A DNA stretch of 42,849 nucleotides from Flavobacteriales bacterium UBA7468. GTDB taxonomy: Bacteria; Bacteroidota; Bacteroidia; Flavobacteriales_D; Crocinitomicaceae. A program made the translations under genes and the position numbers. This document shows positions 8,282-16,082 of the stretch, one piece after another. Within the stretch, counting starts at the first letter, position 1, and each line of letters begins with the position of its first letter. Under the pieces are notes generated by a model. The model was not told where the DNA came from. It ran no database searches and saw only the letters and a list, made by a program, of their open reading frames with translations. The stretch spans positions 222,127 to 264,975 of the forward strand of contig DLPC01000007.1 in the NCBI GenBank assembly GCA_002478565.1, written 5' to 3'.

Positions 8282-9468
8282 CAGAAAACATTCAAATTTT
8301 CAGTCTCAAACAAGTAGCGCTTTCCATCGAAAAAACGATTGCGAACAGGTATCATCAAAATTATTGGGTCAAAGCTGAAATTCATAAACTCAATAAATAC
8401 CCTAGTGGGCATGCATTCCCTGAACTCGTTGAAAAAGAGGAGGGTAAGATTGTCGCTCAAATGAATGGCAGTATTTGGAAGCAAAACCTTCAACGCATCG
8501 AGAAAATCTTTGCTGATCAAGTTCAAGAACCACTCAAAGATGGCATTCAAGTTCTAATGCTCGTAAAAGTGAGCTTCAACCCAACATTCGGCCTTAGTTT
8601 GCAAATACAAGATATTGACCCTGCCTTCACGCTGGGGCAATTGCAAAAAGAAAAAGATATTACGCTTAAAAAACTCAAAGCAGAGGGTTTACTTCAAACC
8701 AATCAACTACTACCCTACCCTTTGCTCGCCAAACGAATTGCGATCATTTCTGCCGCTACTAGCAAAGGTCTTTCAGATTTTTATCAAGTTCTAGATCAAA
8801 ACAGTTTTGGTTATACCTTCCACACCCAACTTTTTGAAGCCTATGTGCAAGGGGATATTGCGATTGATTCTATTATTGCGGCACTGCAACAAATAGAAAA
8901 TCATAAAAGCAAATTTGATGTAGTTGTTATTGTAAGAGGTGGCGGCGCAGAGGTAGGGCTGACTTGCTACAATAACTATGAACTTTGTAAGGCCATCGCA
9001 AGCTTCCCGCTGCCAATCATCACGGGAATTGGGCATTCAACAAACTTAACAGTGGCAGAGTTAATCGCCTATTCTTCAGCTATCACTCCCACACAATTAG
9101 CCGAGATGCTCATCGCTCAATTCCGAGACTTTGAACTCCGCGTCGAAAGGTTAAGCCAAGCCGTGGTGAAAAATGCACAATTGCAAATTCAACGCAATCG
9201 CGAAAAAATGTCGCAAGTAGTACAAAACTTGGTTTGGGTAAAAAATCAGTTTTTCAAAATGAAACTGACAGAGCTTTCTCATCTCGAACAAAAAATTGAA
9301 TTATTGAACCCTATTCACATTTTAAAAAGAGGGTTTACCATCACTACGATAGAAGGCAAACTACTCAAAAATGCGGAAGGCCTCGTTGAGGGTCAGCTCA
9401 TCAGTACACAGACCGACAACGCTTTGATTAATGCTACAATTACCTCAATCGAAAAGAATGGAAATTAG
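8278..9468 (+). CDS. xseA: Exodeoxyribonuclease VII large subunit
   Basis: The 396-residue protein matches XseA: an N-terminal OB-fold (about 5-105; NYWVKAEIHKLNK, then KDGIQVLMLVKVSF), a central catalytic domain (about 125-275; KRIAIISAATSKGLSDFYQ, VVIVRGGGAE, GIGHSTNLTVAELIA) and a helical C-terminal part ending HILKRGFTITT. With the small subunit XseB it degrades single-stranded DNA to oligonucleotides. The ATG sits in the kinase's stop region (ATGA overlap), so it is co-transcribed and coupled with a two-component system. No xseB follows: the next gene is convergent, its stop overlapping the xseA stop by 4 nt (TTAG). Confidence 0.93.
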   Translation: MTENIQIFSLKQVALSIEKTIANRYHQNYWVKAEIHKLNKYPSGHAFPELVEKEEGKIVAQMNGSIWKQNLQRIEKIFADQVQEPLKDGIQVLMLVKVSFNPTFGLSLQIQDIDPAFTLGQLQKEKDITLKKLKAEGLLQTNQLLPYPLLAKRIAIISAATSKGLSDFYQVLDQNSFGYTFHTQLFEAYVQGDIAIDSIIAALQQIENHKSKFDVVVIVRGGGAEVGLTCYNNYELCKAIASFPLPIITGIGHSTNLTVAELIAYSSAITPTQLAEMLIAQFRDFELRVERLSQAVVKNAQLQIQRNREKMSQVVQNLVWVKNQFFKMKLTELSHLEQKIELLNPIHILKRGFTITTIEGKLLKNAEGLVEGQLISTQTDNALINATITSIEKNGN

Positions 9469-10343
9469 TGGGTAGAAGTCATGTTTGCAGGTACACAAAT
9501 GATAAAATCTGCTTTTCCCAAATGTTCTTTATCTAACCTTTTCATATTTTCCTGACTCACCGTACTAATTGTTAGGGTACTCATTTGTGGTGCTTCCTGC
9601 TTTATATACCACATAATCCCTTGGTAATAATCCGAATGATACGCACCATTGAAATGAAGGTGAACTGTTTGTGCATTTCGCCACGGGTTATGCAAAATAA
9701 AATGAGCCATTGTTGCATCCTTTATGGCTTGCGCTTCCACCATACGCCATCCAGCACCCGGGCCCATGTGGGCACCCATTTGCTTCATGGCTTGGTACTG
9801 ACTTAAAGTGGTATCAAAAGCAAAATTCAAGGGTGCCATTTGGTTTTTGATGTTTTCAGGAAGTGTGTCAAGCGCAGCCCGGCCTTTTTTGAAAAGTAAG
9901 CTGGCATACTTTCGTTGAATATTACTAGCCACGCAACTCAGCTGCTTTGCTTTTGCAAAATCAACAAGAGGTGCGTAATCAGTTTGATAATTTGGCCAAA
10001 GTCTCAATGTATCTTTGAGCCGGTCCTCTTTGATCGCCAATTGACCATTTACATAGGCACTCAAAATTTCTTGTTGATCTTGCTCAAACATTTCAAAACC
10101 AAGCTGTAGGTTTTGCCCGTGTTGGTCATACATGTCCTGGACAAGCTCTAATTGCAACCAATGCGCAATCGGATTATCGTGAAACTCGCCAAACAATACG
10201 AGGTCAACCTCACCCGCTTTTGAACTCATCGTTTTAAATGAAACCTCTTTACCCCTTGCATTATAAATTTTATAAGCTGGGAGGTCTTGCGCGATTAATA
10301 CTTGAGAGAGAACTGAGAAAAATAGAAGTGCGGTAATTTTCAT
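9465..10343 (-). CDS. ChaN-family (DUF399) putative heme-binding envelope protein
   Basis: From the chosen ATG at 10343 the protein is 292 residues, starting with a signal peptide (MKITALLFFSVLSQVLIAQ). A longer start at 10385 adds 14 residues ahead of the signal peptide and is less likely. The core VLFGEFHDNPIAHWLQLELV, LGFEMFEQDQQ, a QAIKDATMAHFIL helix and a VHLHFNGAYHSDYYQGI segment match the ChaN/DUF399 family. ChaN of Campylobacter is an outer-membrane-associated protein that binds stacked hemes and takes part in iron acquisition. No lipobox is visible, so it is probably periplasmic or loosely bound. It converges on xseA and diverges from the cytochrome/copper protein across a 9-bp tandem repeat. 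Confidence 0.8.
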   Translation of the reverse strand: MKITALLFFSVLSQVLIAQDLPAYKIYNARGKEVSFKTMSSKAGEVDLVLFGEFHDNPIAHWLQLELVQDMYDQHGQNLQLGFEMFEQDQQEILSAYVNGQLAIKEDRLKDTLRLWPNYQTDYAPLVDFAKAKQLSCVASNIQRKYASLLFKKGRAALDTLPENIKNQMAPLNFAFDTTLSQYQAMKQMGAHMGPGAGWRMVEAQAIKDATMAHFILHNPWRNAQTVHLHFNGAYHSDYYQGIMWYIKQEAPQMSTLTISTVSQENMKRLDKEHLGKADFIICVPANMTSTH

Positions 10344-10383
10344 AAAATGCAATATTAGTAATGTGAAGTTATAGAATGTTATC

Positions 10384-10446
10384 ATTCTTTTGATTCTTTT
10401 GATTCTTTTGATTCTTTTGATTCTTTTGATTCTTTTGATTCTTTTG
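10384..10446. repeat. Seven perfect copies of a 9-bp tandem repeat (ATTCTTTTG)
   Basis: Seven identical head-to-tail 9-mers fill 63 bp of the intergenic region between the divergent ChaN-family and cytochrome/copper genes. Each unit contains TTCTTTTG on the plus strand, one base away from the -7 consensus TAnnTTTG, and a TTG that could serve as a -33 element. A possible -7 box AATTTTTG lies at 10460-10467; the TTG of the sixth copy (10435-10437) is 22 nt upstream of it. Perfect identity suggests recent expansion by slippage, and copy number could vary. Confidence 0.95.
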
Positions 10447-10493
10447 AAGTTTTTCAGAAAATTTTTGTCGTAATTTTACTTAAAACCCAATGT

Positions 10494-12080
10494 ATGAAAA
10501 GTAATTTCCTCTTCCTTTCAATCATTTTTCTTTCTTACATCTCCCAAAGCAATGCGCAAACTTGGAGTGGTGAAGTTGCTCAAATATTTTATAATAAATG
10601 TACTGCCTGCCATCATCCAGGTGGAGCTGCACCTTTTTCTTTGATGACGCATGCCGAAGTAAGCCCCTTGGCTGCAGCTGTTTACCAATGTGTCAATACC
10701 GGTGAAATGCCGCCTTGGCCACCCGACAATAATTACCAACAATACCAACATAACCGTGCACTGTCAAATTCGGAGAAAACTACAATTATCAATTGGCTTA
10801 ACAACGGTGCACAAGAGGGGAATGCCACCCAGACCCCACCTCCTCCAGTTTACAGCTCTACTACGTTTTTAGGTAATGGCGATTTACAAGTTCAGATCCC
10901 AACCTACATGTCCAAAGCAACGACCCATGACGACTACGTTTGCTTCAACATCCCAACAAACCTTACACAAAACCGCATCATTAAAGCGGTAGAAGTAGTT
11001 CCAGGAAATAGAGAAATTGTTCATCACTGCCTTGTGTACCTAGACCCAAATAGCGCAGAAACAACAGACACTATTGGCGGCAACTGTGCAAGCCCGAACA
11101 ATGGTACTACAAAGCTTATTACTGGCTACACACCCGGTGCCACTCCCATGATCTTGCCTTCTGCTGATCCACTGAAGCTCGGGCTTGATATTGGCCCTGG
11201 TTCATCGATCTATTTCGCGATGCACTACCCCGTGGGCTCTTATGGTCAGTACGATTCTACCAAAGTGATTTTGCATTTTTATCCTGTCGGAACCACAAAT
11301 GTGCGCCAAATTAATGCCGGGCCACTGCTTGCCGATTACAATTTTAGTTTACCAGCCAATCAAGTCACGCAACTAAATGCTTTCTTTCCTGCAGCTAGCG
11401 GTGCCACGATTCCAACGAACTTTTCAGTTCTTTCAGTTTTTCCGCATATGCACCTTCTCGGAACAAACATCAAAGCCTATGCTTATAAAGCAGGTGCCGA
11501 CACCATCAAATTTGTGAATGTTCCCAAATGGGACTTCATGTGGCAAGATTTTTACTTTTTTAAGCATTTGCAAAAAGTACCTACTGGTTACAAACTCAAA
11601 AGCGAGGGCACTTATGACAATACTGCGAACAATCCGAATAATCCCAATTCACCACCCCAAACAGTTTTCAGCGGATTCAATACCACTGACGAAATGTTTC
11701 TCACCTATTTTCATTACCTCCCCTATCAACCCGGCGACGAAACCTATGACTTAGAGGCCTTATCTGTATTATCTGTAAATAATATGCTTGCATTCGAACC
11801 AAGTACAATTGTAGCTTATCCAAATCCTTTTACAGAAAATATTACAATCGAATTCCCTGTTGGTTTGAGCAGTACTGACCTCATTTATCTTTATGACGCT
11901 TATGGACATCTGATCAGTAAGCTGCCTTTTGATATCGGGGCAACTCAGATTCAATTGCAATTGAATTCGAATTCAGCAGACATTAATCCGGCTGCAGCTA
12001 GCTCGATTCCTAATGGAGTTTATTATATTTCTGCGCGCTTGAACGGCAAACTTCTCACAAAAAAACTCATCAAGTTATAA
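10494..12080 (+). CDS. Secreted cytochrome c / PHM-like copper monooxygenase fusion with T9SS sorting tail
   Basis: The 528-residue protein has a signal peptide (1-21). A c-type cytochrome domain follows, with heme motif CTACH at 36-40 and a likely axial Met72 in GEMPPWPPD. Residues about 130-425 resemble copper type II ascorbate-dependent monooxygenases (PHM/DBM). All six copper ligands of rat PHM have counterparts: HH 177-178 (IVHHCLVYLD), H244 (FAMHYPVG), H318 and H320 (FPHMHLLG), and M401 (TTDEMFLTY), with spacing close to the PHM set 107/108, 172, 242/244, 314. The C-terminus (about 438-528; VAYPNPF start, final KLIKL) is a T9SS type A sorting domain. It probably oxidises a substrate at the cell surface with electrons passed through the heme. 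Substrate unknown. Confidence 0.82.
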   Translation: MKSNFLFLSIIFLSYISQSNAQTWSGEVAQIFYNKCTACHHPGGAAPFSLMTHAEVSPLAAAVYQCVNTGEMPPWPPDNNYQQYQHNRALSNSEKTTIINWLNNGAQEGNATQTPPPPVYSSTTFLGNGDLQVQIPTYMSKATTHDDYVCFNIPTNLTQNRIIKAVEVVPGNREIVHHCLVYLDPNSAETTDTIGGNCASPNNGTTKLITGYTPGATPMILPSADPLKLGLDIGPGSSIYFAMHYPVGSYGQYDSTKVILHFYPVGTTNVRQINAGPLLADYNFSLPANQVTQLNAFFPAASGATIPTNFSVLSVFPHMHLLGTNIKAYAYKAGADTIKFVNVPKWDFMWQDFYFFKHLQKVPTGYKLKSEGTYDNTANNPNNPNSPPQTVFSGFNTTDEMFLTYFHYLPYQPGDETYDLEALSVLSVNNMLAFEPSTIVAYPNPFTENITIEFPVGLSSTDLIYLYDAYGHLISKLPFDIGATQIQLQLNSNSADINPAAASSIPNGVYYISARLNGKLLTKKLIKL

Positions 12081-12091
12081 AGATGGCTTTT

Positions 12092-12118
12092 TTGAAACTG
12101 TAAAATTCCTTATCTTTG
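12092..12118 (+). promoter_or_regulatory. Promoter of tRNA-Cys
   Basis: TTG (12092-12094), 16 nt, then a perfect TAnnTTTG box TATCTTTG (12111-12118). The box ends 9 nt before the first base of the mature tRNA, as expected for a directly transcribed tRNA gene. Confidence 0.85.
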
Positions 12119-12127
12119 CACTCCCAA

Positions 12128-12198
12128 GGTCTCATGGCCGAGCGGTTAGGCACCGGTCTGCAAAACCGTCTACAGCAGTTCGAATCTGCTTGAGACCT
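12128..12198 (+). tRNA. tRNA-Cys (anticodon GCA)
   Basis: The 71-nt gene folds as a cloverleaf. The acceptor is GGTCTCA/TGAGACC, the D stem GCC/GGC, the anticodon loop CTGCAAA with anticodon GCA, and the T arm AGCAG-TTCGAAT-CTGCT. The discriminator base is T, the identity element of tRNA-Cys. CCA is not encoded. The outermost anticodon-stem pair (27-43) is a C-T mismatch and the remaining four pairs are intact. It has its own promoter and terminator, so it is a single-gene unit. Confidence 0.95.
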
Positions 12199-12210
12199 CT
12201 TGGAAATTTC

Positions 12211-12240
12211 AAAACCCCTGAACAACAGGGGTTTTTTTTT
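12211..12240 (+). terminator. Intrinsic terminator of the tRNA-Cys unit
   Basis: A 10-bp stem (12211-12220 with 12226-12235) with loop AACAA is followed by a T-run to 12240. It starts 13 nt after the tRNA 3' end. Confidence 0.93.
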
Positions 12241-12358
12241 GACCTAATTTTGAATATTAATTGGGTATTTCGCAAATGTCATTTTACAAGTTGCGAAATC
12301 AGCAATAGTTCTTAGTGATTCATTGATTTAATTTGTTTGAAATTTTAAATCTTTAATC

Positions 12359-12766
12359 ATGAAAAAGCAAATTGTAAAAACGATCCTATTTTTTTTCACG
12401 TTAACTGTAGGATTGAGCGGATGTAGTAAATATTCCGATGGTCCAAATTTTACTTTAAAAACCAAAGAAGCAAGATTGTGTAGAACATGGAATGTGGTAT
12501 CAATCGGCTCAGAGGTTATAAATGGATATTATCAACTAAAATTCACGTTTGATAAGAATTCCAATTTAACAATCCGAGATATCTCAACTGAACCCGGTTG
12601 GGAATATGACGATGCTTATGCTGGCGAATGGCGTTTCTCTCAAGACAAAAAGGATATTGAATTGATCATAGATGGTGAAATTAGTTTTGCCACCATAGAT
12701 AGACTAACTAGTGACGAACTCTGGTTTAAACTTGATGGCGAACAATTCAAATTGAAAGCAGAATAA
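12359..12766 (+). CDS. Small lipoprotein, lipocalin-like
   Basis: The 135-residue protein has a lipoprotein signal with lipobox LSGC (C22). The mature part has the pattern of short Bacteroidota lipocalin-like lipoproteins: a start RLCRTWNVVSI, alternating beta strands (LKFTFDKNSNLTIRD, AGEWRFSQDKKDIELII) and a DELWFKL segment near the end. Such proteins are commonly anchored at the periplasmic or outer face of the outer membrane; their ligands are unknown. It stands alone between the tRNA unit and the exbB operon, with no evident co-transcribed partner. It could equally be called a hypothetical lipoprotein. Confidence 0.75.
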   Translation: MKKQIVKTILFFFTLTVGLSGCSKYSDGPNFTLKTKEARLCRTWNVVSIGSEVINGYYQLKFTFDKNSNLTIRDISTEPGWEYDDAYAGEWRFSQDKKDIELIIDGEISFATIDRLTSDELWFKLDGEQFKLKAE

Positions 12767-12941
12767 AGTGAGGCTCCGCTTTCTAAATGAATCATAAGTA
12801 TTAAACTCCGCCATGTTAAATCTATATTAACTTTTCCTCGGTCTCTCTATAACTGTTCTTCATTTTTCACGGATTTTGAGGACTTTGTGTTAGAATGACA
12901 ATAATTAATCGTTATTGATGCGAAATCATGCCCTATTCCTT

Positions 12942-12972
12942 TTGGCAAGGGCACAAAGTTTTTTTATATTTG
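12942..12972 (+). promoter_or_regulatory. Promoter of the exbB-exbD-exbD-tonB operon
   Basis: TTG (12942-12944), 20 nt, then a perfect -7 box TATATTTG (12965-12972). Transcription should start near 12978, giving a leader of about 35 nt before the ATG at 13012. Because the promoter lies inside the upstream extension of the exbB frame, the in-frame ATG at 12928 cannot be the working start. The rest of the 245-nt gap before exbB shows two TTAA boxes 11 bp apart (12816, 12827) but no other clear signal. Confidence 0.82.
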
Positions 12973-13011
12973 GCGTTCAATTGTAAAAATGAAAAATTAA
13001 AAACTATCATT

Positions 13012-13815
13012 ATGGACAAAAAACAAAAAACAGCCGGTGGGTTCTCTGCGATCATTGCTTTTCTGGCTATTGCACTTTCTTTGATCGCCGGTATCATGAT
13101 TTACAAGTACATTTTCGGTGATCCAGGAAACTTCGTGGATCGCAACCCTGAAAACGAACCTGTAGAAGGTAACCTACTCGGAGTAATCTATAAAGGTGGT
13201 TTTATCGTACCAGGATTGGTTGCGATCAACATCATCATTTTAATTTTCTCAATTGAGCGTTTAGTTACGTTAATGTTAGCTAACGGAAAAGGAAAAGCAA
13301 ACAAATTCATTGAAAACATCAAAGAATTAATGGCTGCTAAAAACTATGCTGGTGCTATCGAAGCTTGTGATGCACAAAAAGGATCACTTGCCAATGTTGT
13401 ACGCGCTGGTTTGATTAAATACCAATTGATGGCTAAAGATAGCCACATGGATAAAGAACACAAATTAGAATCTTTGAAAAAAGAACTTGAAGAAGCTACA
13501 GCACTTGAATTGCCTATGTTGTCTAAAAACTTACCAGTTCTTTCTACCACTGCATCAATCGCTACACTTATCGGTTTGATCGGTACCGTACTTGGTATGA
13601 TTCGTTCATTTGCCGCGATGTCACAAGGAGCACCTGATACAGCAGAACTTTCTACTGGTATCTCTGAGGCCTTGATCAACACCGCATTTGGTATTACTGG
13701 TTCTACAATTGCGATCATCATGTTCAACTTCTTCTCAACGAAGATTGATGCCATGACCTACAGCATTGACGAAGCTAGCTTTACTATTGTTCAGGACTTC
13801 GCTGCCAACAATTAA
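13012..13815 (+). CDS. exbB: ExbB/TolQ/MotA-family proton channel
   Basis: The protein is 267 residues from the ATG at 13012. Hydrophobic segments lie at about 12-32, 60-82, 180-210 and 222-245. The conserved ExbB channel signature is present (LPVLSTTASIATLIGLIGTVLGMIRSF is read across about 178-204) with the final helix INTAFGITGSTIAII. With ExbD it forms the inner-membrane proton-driven motor that energises TonB and hence receptors such as the one at 954-3806. The extra N-terminal segment compared with E. coli ExbB is common in Bacteroidota. It opens a four-gene operon, 30 nt before the first exbD. Confidence 0.94.
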   Translation: MDKKQKTAGGFSAIIAFLAIALSLIAGIMIYKYIFGDPGNFVDRNPENEPVEGNLLGVIYKGGFIVPGLVAINIIILIFSIERLVTLMLANGKGKANKFIENIKELMAAKNYAGAIEACDAQKGSLANVVRAGLIKYQLMAKDSHMDKEHKLESLKKELEEATALELPMLSKNLPVLSTTASIATLIGLIGTVLGMIRSFAAMSQGAPDTAELSTGISEALINTAFGITGSTIAIIMFNFFSTKIDAMTYSIDEASFTIVQDFAANN

Positions 13816-13845
13816 TATTTTACTAACTAGTAAAAAACTCAAGCA

Positions 13846-14511
13846 ATGCCAAAAATTAAAATGCCGAAAGGATCTCCTTCCATAGACATGACGCCTATGG
13901 TGGACTTGGCGTTCTTGCTTGTGACCTTCTTTATGTTGACGGCTTCATTCCGTACGGCAGAGCCTGTAACCGTAGAAACGCCATCAAGTATCAGTGACAA
14001 AATCATTCCTGAAAATGTCATCATGGTAACACTTGATCGTGACGGACGCGCGTTCTTTAATCTGTCAAATGCGGAAGCCCGAAAAGAAATGCTAAACAAC
14101 ATGCTCGGTAAATACAAAGTTTCTTTGAACGAAGAGCAAGTTGAGGAATTTGCATTCATGTCAACTTTTGGTTGTACCATGCAAGAACTTCCTGCATACA
14201 TGAGTACTGAAGCAGCTAAGCGTGCGTCTTTCCCTACCAAAGGGATCCCGACAGACTCTACGCGCAATGAATTATTAGATTGGATTTCTTTCGCTGCTTC
14301 AGCAGCAGCCAACACCGGTCGAACTGCCTTTGAAGAGGCCAAGCAGAAAGGTGGAGAGCCAAAAATGGAAGATTTCAAACCAAAATTCATTTTACGCGTC
14401 GATTCAAAAACACGCTACAAAGATGCAGCTATAGTGATTGATGTATTCAGAGAATTGAATTTGAATAACTTAAATTTCGTAACCTCTGCGGAAGCAATTC
14501 CGGTTAACTAA
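13846..14511 (+). CDS. exbD: ExbD-family biopolymer transporter (first copy)
   Basis: This 221-residue protein has a short cytoplasmic N-terminus with the IDMTPMVDLAFLLVTFFML signature. D20 in the single transmembrane helix is the proton-carrying Asp of ExbD/TolR. The periplasmic part is longer than in E. coli ExbD (141 residues), with an insertion in the middle (about 75-175), and ends in the usual VIDVFRELNLNNLNFVTSAE fold. It pairs with ExbB and a second ExbD encoded 6 nt downstream, so the motor probably has a heteromeric ExbD pair. Confidence 0.94.
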   Translation: MPKIKMPKGSPSIDMTPMVDLAFLLVTFFMLTASFRTAEPVTVETPSSISDKIIPENVIMVTLDRDGRAFFNLSNAEARKEMLNNMLGKYKVSLNEEQVEEFAFMSTFGCTMQELPAYMSTEAAKRASFPTKGIPTDSTRNELLDWISFAASAAANTGRTAFEEAKQKGGEPKMEDFKPKFILRVDSKTRYKDAAIVIDVFRELNLNNLNFVTSAEAIPVN

Positions 14512-14517
14512 CAACAC

Positions 14518-15156
14518 ATGGCAGAAATCGCAGAAAGCGGCGGCGGCGGCGGCGGCAAAGGTAAGAAAAGAGCAAAAAAAGGCTCCACACGTGTCGACAT
14601 GACACCAATGGTTGACCTTGCCTTCCTATTACTTACTTTCTTTGTCTTGACCTCAACTTTTAGTAAGCCAAAGGTCATGCCCCTGAACTACCCCGCAAAA
14701 ATCAAAGATCCGACAACGGTCAAAGCACCGAAAGTCAACAACGCGGCTACTTTTATTTTAGCTGACGACAAAGTTTACTACTATCGTGGTGAATTTTATC
14801 CTAAATCCAAACCCGGACCAGACGGGCCAACCGTTCTTGAAGAGGCAAATTTTGGTTCCGGAGAAAATAGTGTCAGAAAATTGTTAGCTTCTTGGAACGA
14901 ATACGTTATTGTTAATAAGGCGATTCTTCAACAAAAGCTCGACAAAAAGCAAATTGCAGATAGTACCTTTACAAGGTTAGTAGACGAACTCACAGTAGAT
15001 AAAGAAGCTGTTAAAGTTCTGATCAAAACCGACGATAAAGCACTTTGTAAAAGCTTCATTGACTTAGTTGACGAACTCAAGATAGCCAACGTTGGTGTCA
15101 TTGCACCAACTGACCTATCGCCTGCAGAGAAAGATTTGTTAAAAGAAAAAAACTAA
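14518..15156 (+). CDS. exbD: ExbD-family biopolymer transporter (second copy)
   Basis: The 212-residue second ExbD has a distinct basic, glycine-rich cytoplasmic N-terminus: six Gly in a row encoded by six GGC codons at 14539-14556, then KGKKRAKKGS. The family signature VDMTPMVDLAFLLLTFFVL carries the proton Asp at D33. The periplasmic domain differs from the first copy except at the ends and finishes FIDLVDELKIANVGVIAP. Having two diverged exbD genes between exbB and tonB is the usual Bacteroidota order. The tonB start follows after 4 nt, indicating coupled expression. Confidence 0.94.
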   Translation: MAEIAESGGGGGGKGKKRAKKGSTRVDMTPMVDLAFLLLTFFVLTSTFSKPKVMPLNYPAKIKDPTTVKAPKVNNAATFILADDKVYYYRGEFYPKSKPGPDGPTVLEEANFGSGENSVRKLLASWNEYVIVNKAILQQKLDKKQIADSTFTRLVDELTVDKEAVKVLIKTDDKALCKSFIDLVDELKIANVGVIAPTDLSPAEKDLLKEKN

Positions 15157-15160
15157 AGTC

Positions 15161-16027
15161 ATGACAGTCATTTATATCATCGTAGCACTCGTCACAGGTT
15201 TCTCTCTCTTTGACTACTATGTCAACAAGAACTGGGAGGCAATCACTTCTGTCACTCGTAACGAAGCCGTATTTGCACACCGCAATCGCGAATATGGCGC
15301 TTACGTACTGCGTTCAGGCTATAACAAACGCATGAGTTTAATCATGGGAGGTTTGGTTGCATTAGCAGCGCTAGGTTTTGTGGCTAACTTGATCATCAAG
15401 AATCTTCCTAAAGAAGAGGTTGCTAAACCTAAAATCAGTGAAAAAAACTTCACGATTACAGCGCCTAAAGAAGATGTGCCACCACCGCCACCACCACCAG
15501 CGACTCCACCGCCACCAATGACCGCTACCCAAGCGTTTATTGCACCGGTTGCAGAGGATGATCCTGTGGAAGACGAAATGCCAACTCAGCAACAATTAGA
15601 AAACATCGCTATCTCTACAGAAACCAATGATGGAGAAGACAGTTGGGAAATCAACATTACAGAAGATGGCCCAGCCCTTCAAGACACGCAAAACACCACT
15701 CCAGAAGAGGTAGTTGATGTAGCCGAAGAAGATGCCGAATTCCCTGGAGGATATGAAAAATTGGCAGAATTCATTCAGACTACCCTAGTTTTCCCAGACG
15801 AAGCCTATGAAATTGGTGTCAAAGGAAAAGCGATGGTACGCTTTGTAGTCGAGAAAGATGGTCGCATTTCTAACGCTACAGTAGAACGTCCAATTGTCGA
15901 ATGTCCGGCATGTAACAAAGAAGCCCTCAATGTCATCAACAAGATGCCAAAATGGACCCCTGCCAAAAACGCTGGCCGTCCGGTGCGACTTTGGGTACGT
16001 ATCCCGGTTGTATTTGACGTACAATAG
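15161..16027 (+). CDS. tonB: TonB-family energy transducer
   Basis: This 288-residue protein has a proline-rich periplasmic spacer (seven Pro at 107-113, four more at 116-119), an acidic linker, and a TonB C-terminal domain (about 198-288; EFPGGYEKLAEFI, GKAMVRFVVEKDGRI, PKWTPAKNAGRPV). It should carry ExbB-ExbD energy to TonB boxes of outer-membrane receptors. Besides the expected anchor (about 59-80), there is a second hydrophobic segment at residues 2-20. No internal start removes it, so the protein probably spans the membrane twice, with the HRNREYGAYVLRSGYNKR stretch in the cytoplasm. It ends the operon before a terminator. Confidence 0.93.
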   Translation: MTVIYIIVALVTGFSLFDYYVNKNWEAITSVTRNEAVFAHRNREYGAYVLRSGYNKRMSLIMGGLVALAALGFVANLIIKNLPKEEVAKPKISEKNFTITAPKEDVPPPPPPPATPPPPMTATQAFIAPVAEDDPVEDEMPTQQQLENIAISTETNDGEDSWEINITEDGPALQDTQNTTPEEVVDVAEEDAEFPGGYEKLAEFIQTTLVFPDEAYEIGVKGKAMVRFVVEKDGRISNATVERPIVECPACNKEALNVINKMPKWTPAKNAGRPVRLWVRIPVVFDVQ

Positions 16028-16045
16028 ATTTTTTACAATTCATTT

Positions 16046-16074
16046 AAATCCCCATCTCGATGGGGATTTTTTTT
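16046..16074 (+). terminator. Intrinsic terminator after tonB
   Basis: A 10-bp stem (16046-16055 with 16060-16069) with the loop CTCG is followed by a run of eight T residues (to 16074). It ends only 8 nt before the ATG of the next small gene, so that gene and the PstS-like gene depend on read-through or on a promoter I cannot identify. Confidence 0.9.
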
Positions 16075-16082
16075 CTCCAAAT

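Noticed and set aside
10384..10446. CRISPR-like array
   Set aside because: The 9-bp units are contiguous with no spacers and no cas genes are present.
12128..12198. tRNA pseudogene because of the C-T mismatch at pair 27-43
   Set aside because: All other stems pair, identity elements for Cys are present, and promoter and terminator are both strong.
12816..12887. Possible third Pho-like array before exbB: TTAAA (12816) and TTAAC (12827) 11 bp apart, with ATAAC in register at 12849 and GGACTTTG at 12880
   Set aside because: Box-to-(-7) distances (64, 53, 31) do not match the 26/37/48 pattern of the two real candidates, and a better exbB promoter lies at 12942-12972.
12928..13011. Longer exbB start at ATG 12928
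   Set aside because: The operon promoter (12942-12972) lies inside this extension, and the extension has no family similarity.
15371..15595. Minus-strand open frame rich in Trp and Arg
   Set aside because: It is the complement of the proline-rich spacer of tonB; no promoter or start context supports it.
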